This document shows, piece after piece, positions 1 through 9,500 of a stretch of DNA of 64,000 nucleotides. The position numbers and the translations under genes were made by a program. Within the stretch, counting starts at the first letter, position 1. Each line of letters opens with the position of its first letter. A model generated the notes under the pieces. The model did not search any database. It was not told the origin of the DNA and worked only from the letters and a program-made list of their open reading frames with translations. The stretch is from positions 1-64,000 of the forward strand of contig CAZFCE010000021.1 of NCBI GenBank assembly GCA_964517605.1, written 5' to 3'. This DNA comes from J095 sp964517605. GTDB taxonomy: Bacteria > Chloroflexota > Anaerolineae > 4572-78 > J111.

Positions 1-311
1 AGGCAAAACCTCAACGCGAATGGCCCGAATTGCCCGAATACCGCGAATAATTCCTTATGAAAATTCGTTCCATTCGTTTTATTCGTGAAATTCGCGTTGG
101 GTTTGAGCGTGAGCCGGGCGTAAGGTGAGGGCGGGGGCAAGCCCCGCCCCTACGGTTGCCTTTCGGCGCTCGTCATTCGTCACTCGTAATTCGGTGGGGA
201 CAAGCCCCGCCCCTACCGGAGACCCTTCGGGCGTGCGCCCTCAGGGTGACATTCGTCATTCGTAGTTCGCCACTCGTAACTCATAACTCGTAACTCGTCT
301 TTCGTCGCTCC
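1..311. other. Non-coding region with short dispersed repeats
   Basis: I see no credible gene in this stretch. It is rich in variants of ATTCG/ACTCGTAA (positions 1-100 and about 170-305) and carries two copies of a G-run/C-run element. It lies downstream of topA, which is transcribed toward it, so it is the topA 3' flank. No clear intrinsic terminator (stem followed by a T-run) was seen for topA. Confidence 0.6.
131..216. repeat. Two copies of a GGGG-CAAG-CCCCGCCCCTAC element
   Basis: Copy 1 is at 131-153 and copy 2 at 196-216. They share CAAGCCCCGCCCCTAC and differ by one inserted A after the G-run. Each can fold on itself (GCGGGG pairs with CCCCGC in copy 1). From memory, similar G-run/C-run elements occur dispersed between genes in several environmental bacteria, so this is probably a genome-wide intergenic repeat rather than a regulatory site. 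Confidence 0.5.
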
Positions 312-2360
312 TCACCTGCGTTTGGCCGGGGCCGGGCCGGTTGGAGCCGCCTTTTCGGTGTATTTGCAGCCATCGGCGTACCGCGAGCAGCCCCAGAAGG
401 GGCCAAACTTGCCCTTTTTTAAAACCAGCGTGCCCTGCCCGCATTGAGGACAACCCCGTTCGGCGGAATCGGATGGCGGTGGGGCGGCGGGCTTGTTTGG
501 CGGCGGGCGTCTCTGGCGGCGGCGTTTGGCCGGGGCCGGGGTGGAGGTTTTGGCGGCGGGTTGGCGCGTGGCCGCCGCGGCCAGCAACGCCTGATCAACC
601 ACGGCCTTAAAGGGCGGGTAAAATTCTTGCATCACGGCCAGCCGGCTGGCCGCGCCCCGGGCAATCCGGTCTAAATTTTCTTCCATAGTGGCGGTAAACT
701 CCACCTCTACCGCCAGCCGCACGTGCTGTTCCAGCAGTTGGCACACCTGCGCGCCGAGCGGGGTGGGGTACAGCCGTTTTTTCTCCAGCCCCACGTAGCT
801 TCTGTCGTGCAGGGTTTCGACAATGGCGGCATAAGTGCTGGGGCGACCCAGGCCCAATTTTTTAAGCGCGCCGATGAGTTGCGCCTCGGTGTAGCGGCTG
901 GGCGGTTGGGTAAAATGCTGCTGCGGGCGCAACTGGTGCAGTTGCAGCGGGTCGCCGGCGGCCAGTTCGGGCAGCGGATTGGTTTCGGCGTCGTCGTCAC
1001 CGTCATCATTATTATTATGATGATTGGCGGCGGAGCCGGCGCGGGCTTCTTCGGCGTCAACATCAACCCCGTACACCTTTAAAAAACCGGCAAAGCGGAG
1101 CGTGCTGCCGGTAGCCCGGAACAGGTAAACCGTGGGCTGCCGGGCCAGTAACGTTTCAATATCCACGGTGAGGGTATCGTACACCGCCGGTTTCATCTGG
1201 CTGGCAATAAAGCGCCGCCAGATAAGCCGGTACAGCAAGTGCTGCGGGGCCGATAAATACGGCTCGATGCTTTTGGGCGTGCGCCACGGGTCTACCGGGC
1301 GAATGGCTTCGTGGGCTTCCTGCGCGGATTTATCGCGGGTTTGGTAGATGGGCGGCTGGGCCGGCAGGTAAGCCTCGCCAAAATATTTGGCCACCACCTC
1401 GCGGGCGGCCTGCTGCGCTTCGGGCGCAACGGCCACGCTATCGGTGCGGATGTAGGTAATCAACCCCACCGCCTTGCCTTCGTCCAGCGTTACGCCCTCG
1501 TACAACTCCTGCGCCAGCTTCATGGTAAGGCGGGGGTTAAAGCCAAGCTGGCTGGAGGCGGCCTGCTGCAAAGTATCGGTGGTAAAGGGCGGGTAGGGCT
1601 GGCGGCTGCGCACGCCTTTTTCAACCCGCTGCACCCGCCAGTCGGCGGCGCGTAAATCGGCCAGCACGCGCTCGGCATCGGCCTGGGTTTTTAGCTGGGG
1701 CGGCTGGCCTTTTATTTTGAACAGTGTGGCCCAAAACTTTTGGGGGGCGGCAGCGGCGGTTTTGGATAGCTGCGCCTCAATGCTCCACCACTCTTCGGGG
1801 GTAAAGGCCGCAATCTCCCGCTCGCGCTCAACCACCAGCCGCAACGCCGGTGATTGCACTCGCCCGGCAGACAGGCGTTTGCGGCCCGATAGCCCGGCCC
1901 ACAGCACCGGGCTAACCATGTAGCCCACCAGCCGGTCAATCACCCGGCGGGCGGTTTGGGCCTCAACCAGCCGCCGGTTAATCTGGCGGGGAGCGGCCAG
2001 CGCCGCCCGTAGATCGGTTTGGGTAATGGCGGTAAAGGTGATGCGCCGGATTTTGCCGGCCACGCCGCGGCCCAGGCGCTCGGCCACGTGCATGGCAATG
2101 GCTTCGCCCTCGCGGTCCATGTCGGTGGCCAGGTAAATAATTTCGGCGGCATCGGCGGCTTTTTTTAGCGCCGCCAGCGTTTTGCTTTTGCCGCGCATCA
2201 GGTGCAGGGTGGGCGTAAAATCGGTCAAATCCACGTGCAGGCCGTCGGCGGGCATTTCTAAAATATGGCCGCTGGTGGCCTGCACGGTGTACTCCGCGCC
2301 CAACATCCCCTTGATGGTGCGCGCCTTTTTAGCCGATTCTACAATGAGCAGTTTGGTCAT
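312..2360 (-). CDS. topA: DNA topoisomerase I (type IA)
   Basis: Relaxes negatively supercoiled DNA by cutting one strand through a 5'-phosphotyrosine. The 682-residue product begins MTKLLIVESAKKA, a standard TOPRIM opening with E8, and has the acidic TOPRIM motif as DMDREGE at 80-86 (usually DPDREGE). SAGRVQSPALRLV follows at 164-176, and the catalytic tyrosine is Y303 in TYIRTDS. One C-terminal four-cysteine zinc ribbon (CPQCG ... GCSRYADGC) and a basic tail end the protein; many family members carry more than one zinc ribbon. An Asn/Asp-rich insert lies near residues 455-470. An in-frame start at 2405 exists, but ATG 2360 matches the family N-terminus and lies just downstream of a good promoter at 2394-2422. 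The gene is divergent from the PKS locus and is housekeeping. Confidence 0.96.
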   Translation of the reverse strand: MTKLLIVESAKKARTIKGMLGAEYTVQATSGHILEMPADGLHVDLTDFTPTLHLMRGKSKTLAALKKAADAAEIIYLATDMDREGEAIAMHVAERLGRGVAGKIRRITFTAITQTDLRAALAAPRQINRRLVEAQTARRVIDRLVGYMVSPVLWAGLSGRKRLSAGRVQSPALRLVVEREREIAAFTPEEWWSIEAQLSKTAAAAPQKFWATLFKIKGQPPQLKTQADAERVLADLRAADWRVQRVEKGVRSRQPYPPFTTDTLQQAASSQLGFNPRLTMKLAQELYEGVTLDEGKAVGLITYIRTDSVAVAPEAQQAAREVVAKYFGEAYLPAQPPIYQTRDKSAQEAHEAIRPVDPWRTPKSIEPYLSAPQHLLYRLIWRRFIASQMKPAVYDTLTVDIETLLARQPTVYLFRATGSTLRFAGFLKVYGVDVDAEEARAGSAANHHNNNDDGDDDAETNPLPELAAGDPLQLHQLRPQQHFTQPPSRYTEAQLIGALKKLGLGRPSTYAAIVETLHDRSYVGLEKKRLYPTPLGAQVCQLLEQHVRLAVEVEFTATMEENLDRIARGAASRLAVMQEFYPPFKAVVDQALLAAAATRQPAAKTSTPAPAKRRRQRRPPPNKPAAPPPSDSAERGCPQCGQGTLVLKKGKFGPFWGCSRYADGCKYTEKAAPTGPAPAKRR

Positions 2361-2393
2361 GAGCTGTTTTCTCGCTGGTGGTATGCCGGTTAA

Positions 2394-2422
2394 ATTATGG
2401 CACAAGCCCGCCGGCCTGACAA
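2394..2422 (-). promoter_or_regulatory. Probable topA promoter
   Basis: On the minus strand TTGTCA (2417-2422) and CATAAT (2394-2399) are separated by exactly 17 bp, each one or two bases from the sigma-70 consensus. The predicted start of transcription near 2387 leaves a short leader before ATG 2360 and would exclude the longer reading frame that starts at 2405. Confidence 0.55.
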
Positions 2423-2478
2423 TCTGCGGCGGCGGCGTGGCTCTGTTAACATCTAACCTTTTTCTAATGTTTTTCCAA

Positions 2479-2506
2479 TTGGTATTTAATCATAAAACAC
2501 TATACT
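2479..2506 (+). promoter_or_regulatory. Candidate promoter for the thioesterase and PKS locus
   Basis: TTGGTA (2479-2484), a 16-bp spacer and TATACT (2501-2506) lie in an A+T-rich divergent region. Transcription would start near 2513, giving a leader of about 80 nt before the thioesterase. This is the only reasonable rightward promoter I found upstream of the cluster. Confidence 0.4.
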
Positions 2507-2583
2507 TATAACACTGTCAAAACCAACAAAGGCATCCGGTTTGGCCATTAAAATCTGTAACCATGATGCCCATAATGCACCCC

Positions 2584-2598
2584 AGGGAGGATTTTTTG
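2584..2598 (+). promoter_or_regulatory. Strong Shine-Dalgarno that selects a TTG start
   Basis: AGGGAGG at 2584-2590 sits 5 nt before TTG 2596. The upstream in-frame ATGs at 2563 and 2575 have no comparable ribosome-binding site. Confidence 0.6.
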
Positions 2599-3348
2599 AC
2601 AACCAACTCCTGGATAACCTGCCCTAAGCCTAACCCCACCGCTACATTACGGTTGATTTGTGTGCCGTATGCCGGCGGCGGCGCTTCGACGTTTGCGCCA
2701 TGGGCCAGGCTGTTCCCGCCAACGGTAGAAGTGTGCGCCGTTCAGCTTCCGGGCCGCGAAACCCGCCTCGGAGAAGCGCCCTACCGGCAATTTAACCCCT
2801 TGATTGAAGCTACAGCCCAGGCGTTGCTGCCGTACCTTGATAAACCCTTTGCCCTGTTTGGGCACAGCCTGGGGGCGTTAATCTGTTTTGAACTGGCCCA
2901 TTACCTGCGCCGGCAGGCGTCTATCCAGCCCACGCACTTGTTTGTATCGGGCCGGCGGCCTCCTCATATGCCCAGCCGGGAACCCGCGCTGCACCACCTA
3001 CCCGATGCGGCCTTTATTAGCCAGGTGCAGCAGCGGTATAACGGCATTCCGCCGGTTATTTTACAGGAAAAAGAGTTGCTGGAGTTGTTTTTGCCAATTT
3101 TAAAGGCAGATTTTGAACTTTTAGAAGATTATCAATACACCCAGGCCGCGCCGCTGGATTGTCCGATTTCGGCTTTTGGGGGCCGGCAGGATGGTCAGGC
3201 TCTTGAACATGAATTGGCAGACTGGTTTAACCAAACCAAAAACGCTTTTTCTTTGATAATGCTACCCGGTAACCATTTTTTTGTGCAAAGCGCGCGCCCT
3301 TTGCTGGTTCAGGCTATTGTTAACACGTTAACCCCATTGCTCAATTAA
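2596..3348 (+). CDS. Type II thioesterase (stand-alone, PKS/NRPS editing)
   Basis: Alpha/beta-hydrolase of the external thioesterase family, which hydrolyses aberrant or decarboxylated acyl groups from ACP/PCP domains so that a stalled line can restart. The 250-residue product opens with the family signature LICVPYAGGG. It has the nucleophile Ser91 in GHSLGA, Asp199 in GRQDG and His227 in GNHFF, so the triad looks complete. Its length is normal for the family. The start is placed at TTG 2596 because of a strong Shine-Dalgarno; starting at ATG 2563 would add 11 residues (MMPIMHPREDF). It is the first gene of the rightward locus and is followed after 183 bp by the first PKS. Since the assembly line has no functional C-terminal thioesterase, this protein could in principle also take part in release, but the family role is proofreading. 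Confidence 0.9.
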   Translation: MTTNSWITCPKPNPTATLRLICVPYAGGGASTFAPWARLFPPTVEVCAVQLPGRETRLGEAPYRQFNPLIEATAQALLPYLDKPFALFGHSLGALICFELAHYLRRQASIQPTHLFVSGRRPPHMPSREPALHHLPDAAFISQVQQRYNGIPPVILQEKELLELFLPILKADFELLEDYQYTQAAPLDCPISAFGGRQDGQALEHELADWFNQTKNAFSLIMLPGNHFFVQSARPLLVQAIVNTLTPLLN

Positions 3349-3531
3349 CCCGCAACAAAGCCTCGGCGGGGCGCGGTTAGCCAACCAAATTACTTGCTTC
3401 CTTACCTAAACCTAAGACAGATTCCACATACTCTGACTGAATACAAATATCCCCGGTGGCCGCACAACAATAACGGGCAACCATGTTTGTGATATGTGGC
3501 GAGTTTGAATTGGAAACAAGGAGGATTGATT
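3349..3531 (+). other. Intergenic spacer before PKS1
   Basis: No gene is seen. A weak imperfect inverted repeat (TAACC ... GGTTA, about 3345-3380) has no T-run, so I do not call a terminator. No convincing -35/-10 pair was found. The only clear element is the PKS1 ribosome-binding site AAGGAGG at 3518-3524, 7 nt before ATG 3532. Confidence 0.5.
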
Positions 3532-6500
3532 ATGTTCCAAACTGCACCGGGCCGCGCTGCCGGCAAACCGGTTTCTCCGCCGGAACCTATTGCAATTATT
3601 GGTATTGGCTGCCGCTATCCCGGTGGAGTTAACAGCCCGGCAACATTTTGGCAGCTTTTATGCCAGGAAATTGACGCTATCACCGATATGCCGGCTGATT
3701 CCATCCGGTTTGATGTTGGGGCTTTCTATCACCCAACTCCGGCCACACCGGGAAAGGTGATTACCAAAAAGGGCGGTTTTTTGGAACACCTGGATCAATT
3801 TGATGCCCACTTTTTTGGTATTTCCCCGCGCGAGGCCGACCGGCTGGATCCGCAGCAGCGGTTGTTGCTAGAGGTAGCCTGGGAAGCCCTGGAAGATGCC
3901 GGCCTAGTGCCACCTAAGTTGGCGGGTAGCCAAACCGGTGTATTTATTGGAATGTGGACTAATGATTATGAAGATAAGATATACCATCTTTCAGATGATA
4001 TTGATTTGTACATAACCACCGGTAGTGGCCGGTATGCTGCTTCTGGGCGGCTTTCTTATACCTTTGACTTGCAAGGCCCCAGCCTAACTGTTGATACAGC
4101 CTGTTCATCGTCGTTGGTAGCTGTCCATCTGGCTTGTCATAGTTTGTGGGCCGGCGAGTCAACTCTGGCGCTGGCGGGCGGGGTAAACCTGCTGTTAGAG
4201 CCTCAAATCTCAATTGGTTATTCCCGTTCCAAAATGTTGTCCCCGGATGGGCGTTGTAAATTTGGTGATGCCCAAGCCAATGGTTATGTACGGAGTGAGG
4301 GAGTGGGGCTGGTTGTACTCAAGCCGTTAGCCCAAGCTGTGGCCGACCATGATCCCATTTATGCATTAATCAGGGGCAGTGCAGTTAATAACGATGGCCG
4401 TAGCAGTGAATTGTTAGTAGCGCCTGGGGTTAAAACCCAAATTAATATGCTACGCCAGGTGTATCATCAAGCTGGTGTAGATACTGGCCAGGTAAGTTAC
4501 ATCGAAGCCCATGGTACGGGAACCCGGGTGGGCGATCCGGTTGAATTGGAAGCTTTAGGTGCGGTTTTGGCCGAAAACCGCCCGGCTGGTCATCTTTGTC
4601 GTATTGGTTCGGTAAAAACTAATATTGGTCACACCGAGGCTTCTTCTGGCGTGGCCGGTTTAATAAAAACTGCTCTTAGCCTTAAACACCGAATTATTCC
4701 GGCCAGCCTTCATTTCAAAGAGCCTAACCCCAATATCCCCTGGTCCAAAATCCCTCTTCAAATACAGCAAACTACAACTCCATGGCCTGAACAGGCGGGG
4801 CCAATTTTTGCAGGTGTTAATTCTTTTGGCGTAACCGGCACTAATGCTCATATTGTATTGCAAGATCCGCCCATTTCTCCGGCTAAAGAGTTGCATGCTG
4901 CCTTAAGTGAACAAACTTACCTCATTCCGTTATCTGCCCATACGCCCGAAGCCTTGCGGGCAATGGTTCGGGCTTGTGTTGCGCTGTTTGAATCGCGGCG
5001 GGATAAGGCGGACGAATTAACGGATCTGGTTTATAGCATGGCCGTGCGCCGCACCCATCACGATCACCGGCTGGCGTTAATCGGCGCTAATCCGGGTGAA
5101 ATTGCCGGAGCGTTGGCCTCCTTTTTAAATGGAGAACTCCGCCCAGAAGTTATTGTAGGCAGTAAAGAAGGCGTGATCCAGCCCAAAGTTGTGTTTGTTT
5201 TTCCGGGCCAGGGGGCGCAATGGCTGGGCATGGGCCGGCAACTGCTGGCCGCCGAGCCGGTTTTTGCCCGGAGTTTGGCGCAGTGCGAGCAGGCAATGCG
5301 TCCCTGGGTAAATTGGTCGCTGGTAGAACAACTGGGGCTAAACGAAACTGACCCCGGTTACTGTCTGGCCGAAATTGATGTCATTCAACCCACGCTTTTA
5401 TCCATTGAAATTGCGCTGGCCGAGTTGTGGCGTTCCTGGGGTATTGAGCCGGCGGCGGTTATTGGCCACAGCATGGGCGAGGTGGCGGCAGCGTACATTG
5501 CCGGCGCTTTGAGTTTGGCCGACGCCATGCGGATTATCTGCTGCCGCAGCCGGTTGTTGCGCCGCACCAGCGGCCAGGGCGCAATGGCTGTGGTTGAGCT
5601 TTCGGTTGAAGAAGCGCAGGCGGCGTTGGCCGGCTACGAAGATAAGTTGGCGGTAGCGGTTAGCAACAGCCCCCGTTCAACCGTGCTTTCCGGCGATCCG
5701 GCGGCGCTGGCCGAGGTTATCCGGCAGCTAGAAGCGCAGCAGGTTTTTTGCCGGTTCATCAAGGTTGATGTGGCTTCGCATAGCCCGCAAATGAATTCGC
5801 TCAAAAATGATTTGCGGGCGGAACTGGCCGGGGTGCAGCCTCATCCGGCAACCATTCCTATTTATTCAACGGCTCTTGGCGCGGTTATTGATGGCGCTGA
5901 CTGCGGCCCCGATTACTGGGTGCAAAATTTGCGCCAGCCGGTTTTGTTTTCAAAAATGGTGCAGCAATTATTGGCCGGCGATCACACCATTTTTATTGAA
6001 ATGAGTCCTCACCCCATTTTGTTGCCGGCGGTTCAGCAGGGGTTTCAGCATGCCGGAGTAACCGGCGTGGTGGTGTCGTCGTTACGGCGCGAACAAGCCG
6101 AACAAGCCGCCATGCTGGCGGGGTTGGGGCAGCTTTATGTGCTGGGTTGCCCGGTGGCCTGGGAACGGCTCTATCCGGCGGGACAATACCTGCCGCTACC
6201 GTTGTATCCCTGGCAGCGCGAGCGCTTTTGGTACGATGCGCCGGCGGCCCGACAAAGCCAGGTCCGTCCGGGCCGCCATCCCTTTTTGCAAGCATACCTG
6301 CCGGCGGCTACCGGGCAGCACCTCTGGGAAGGTGAAATCAGCCTGGAGCAGTTTGCGTATTTGGCCGACCACCGGGTGCAGGATGCCGTTGTTTTGCCGG
6401 CGGCGGTTTACCTGGAATTGATTTTGGCCGCCGCGGTTGAGGTGTTTGGGCCGGGGCCGTATCTGGTAGAAAAAGTTACGTTTGATGCGGCGTTAACGCT

Positions 6501-9500
6501 GGTTAAAGAGCAACCCCAACGGGTGCAGGTGGTGCTTTCGCCCGATTTGCCCGGCGCGTTTGCCTGCCGGTTTTTTAGCCGCCCGGCAAACCAGCCTGCC
6601 GCCGCCTGGAATTTACACGGCGGCGCGTTGGTGCGCCCGCAAACCGATCCGTCGCCGTGCCCCGTTAGCCCCCCGGTAACGCTGGCGGAGAGCAGCGCCA
6701 CCGCCGGAGCGGAACACTATCAACTGATGGCCGCTCGTGGGCTTAATTACGGCCCGGCTTTTCAGGGTGTAACCCGGTTCTGGTCGCAGCCGGCTCTGGG
6801 CGCTGTGGCTGCCCAGTTGCAGCCCGCCGGTAACGATGGTTATTTTTTGCCGCCGGCTTTGCTCGATGCCTGTTTTCAATTGGTGGTGGCGGTGTTGGCT
6901 GCTCCCGCCGGAGAAACTTTGCTGCCGGTGGGCCTGGAGCGGTGGCAACTTTACGGCTCAATCGTTCCCGGTTATGCCTATCGGGGATACGCTGTTTGCC
7001 GGCCCGAAGCCGGGCCGCTAACCGGTGATGTGCTGCTGCTGGATGAAACCGGCCAGGTTGTGGCCGCGGCGCAGGGGTTGCGGTTTGAGTCCATCGGGGT
7101 TAATGCGTCGCCTGTGCCGGCTGATTGGTTTTATCAAATTGATTGGCAACCGCTCCCGCCCGCTGCTCCTGCCGGTAAAACAACCGGAGCGTGGTTGGTT
7201 TTAGCCGACCAGCAGGGGGTGGGCCGGCAATTGGCCGCTCAACTCACGGCGCTGGGCGAAGATTGCGTGCTGGCGTTGCCCGGCGCGGATAACCTGCGGT
7301 TGGAACCCGATGTGTACCAGATTAACCCCACCGGGCCGGCGGCGTTTGGGCTGGTGCTGGCGGCTCGTTTGCTATACCGGGGAGTTGTTTATTTGTGGGG
7401 CCTTAACAGCCAATCGCCGGAGGACGAAACGGGCTGGTTGGGGGCGGTTTATCTGGTGCAGGCGTTAGCTCAGGCCGAAACAACCGGCCCGGCGGGCCGG
7501 TTGTGGCTGGTTACTGGCGGCGCGCAGGCGGTGGGGCAAACCACCGGGCCGCTGGCGGTAGCTCAAGCGCCGTTGTGGGGGTTGGGCCGGGTGATTGCTC
7601 AGGAACATGCTAACCTGCGCTGCACTTGCCTGGATTTAAGCCCCGCCGGCCAGCCGCCGGAAATCGAGGCGCTGGTTGCCGAATTGCGGACCGATTCGCC
7701 GGAGGATCAGGTGGCTTTGCGCGCCGGGGGGCGGTACGCCGCCAGATTGCTGTCGGCCAGTTTTGATGACGCCGTCGCCGCGCCGGTTAACCTGGTTGAG
7801 GCCGCGCCCGGCCAGCCATTCCGGGTAACGGTCACCACGCCGGGCTTGCTGGATACGTTAACGCTATACCCGGCCAGCCGCCAAACCCCCGGCCCCGGCC
7901 AGGTTGAAATTGAGGTTTACGCAGTTGGGCTTAATTTTATTGATGTGATGAAAGCAATGGGGATTTATCCGGGGTTAAACCCCAAATTGCCGGTTGCCTT
8001 GGGAGCTGAATGTTCTGGCCGGATTACGGCGGTTGGAGCCGGAGTAACTGATTTGCAGGTAGGCGAGGCCGTACTGGCCCTGTCGCCATCGCTTGAACAA
8101 ACCAGCTTGTTGAGCGCCTATGTTACTGTTCCCGCCGGGTTGGTGTTGCCTAAACCCTCAAATCTAACCTTTGAAGAGGCGGCTACAATTCCTATTACAT
8201 TTTTAACTGCCTATTACGCGTTGTATTCGCTGGGGCGGTTAAGCCGTGGGGAACGGGTGTTGATTCACTCGGCAGCGGGCGGGGTGGGGCTGGCGGCAGC
8301 CCAACTTGCCAAATTGGCCGGAGCCGAGCTTTTTGGCACTGCGGGCACGCCAGAAAAGCGGGCTTACCTGCGCGAACTTGGCTTTTCGCAGGTGATGGAT
8401 TCTCGCTCGTTGGCGTTTGCCGCTGAAATTATGGCTCAAACTGATGGGCAGGGCGTTGATTTGGTCTTAAATTCGTTGGCCGGGGAAGCAATGCAGCAAA
8501 GCCTGGCTGTGCTAAGGCCGCATGGCCGGTTTTTGGAGATTGGCAAGCGGGATATTTACCAGAATCAAAATATTGGGTTGGCCCACTTTAAAAAGAGCTT
8601 AGCCTTTTTTGCCATTGATTTGGCCCGGTTGATCACCGAGCGCCCGGCTGTGGTGATGTCTCTCTGGCGTGAAATAATGGCCCATTTTGAAGCCAAAACG
8701 TTAACCCCATTGCCTTTGCAGGTGTTTTCTGTGGCTGATGTGGCCGAGGCGTTTCGTTATATGGCGCAGGGCAAGCACATTGGCAAAATTGTTATTTCGG
8801 TGCACAACCAGGCTGTTAAACTGGCCGATACCGCCGGCCCGGCAGCCATTCGGCCCGATGGCACGTATTTGATTACCGGCGGGTTGGGCGGGCTGGGGCT
8901 GGCTACCGCCCGCTGGTTGGCCGAACAGGGCGCGCGTCACCTTACGTTGTTGGGGCGGCGCGCGCCGGCGGCGGCAGCCCAAAACGCCATTGCCGCCATC
9001 GAGTCGTTGGGGGCGCGGGTAACGGTGGCTCAAGCCGATGTGTCTGTGGCCGGGCAGGTAGCCGCCGTGCTGGCCAAAATTGAACAGGATGGGCCGCCGT
9101 TGCGCGGCGTCATTCACGCCGCCGGCCTCCTCAATGATGGCAGCCTGCTCCAGTTGAATCGCGCCGATTTTGAGCGCGTGCTGGCCCCCAAAGTGGCCGG
9201 CGCCTGGCATTTACACCAACTAACGCGGGCCAATCAATTGGATTTCTTTGTGCTGTTTTCGTCGGTGGCGGCGCTGTTGGGTACGGCGGGCCAGGCCAAT
9301 TATGCCACCGCCAATGCTTTTTTAGATGCGCTGGCCCACCACCGGCGCGCTGAAGGCCGCCCGGCGCTCAGTATCAACTGGGGGCCGTGGAGCGAAATTG
9401 GGCTGGCGGCGGCCCGCTCCGACCGGGGCGAACGCCTTTCCAGCCGGGGGCTGGGGTCTATTGCTCCGGCGCAGGGGTTGGCGGCGCTGGCCCGGTTGCT

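Noticed and set aside
1..311. Repeat-rich left end as a CRISPR or attachment site
   Set aside because: No regular repeat-spacer period and no integrase or cas gene nearby.
312..1100. Plus-strand open frames opposite topA
   Set aside because: Their translations are low-complexity Gly/Arg-rich shadows of the zinc-ribbon end of topoisomerase I.
3349..3385. Inverted repeat after the thioesterase as a terminator
   Set aside because: Only five to seven pairs with a bulge and no T-run; the next gene seems to belong to the same locus.
4090..4110. PKS1 KS as a decarboxylating KSQ loading domain
   Set aside because: The active-site motif is TACSSS with Cys191, not Gln.
8701..9210. Long antisense open frames within PKS genes
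   Set aside because: They are explained by the G+C-rich third positions of the coding strand, have no ribosome-binding sites and show no recognisable domains.
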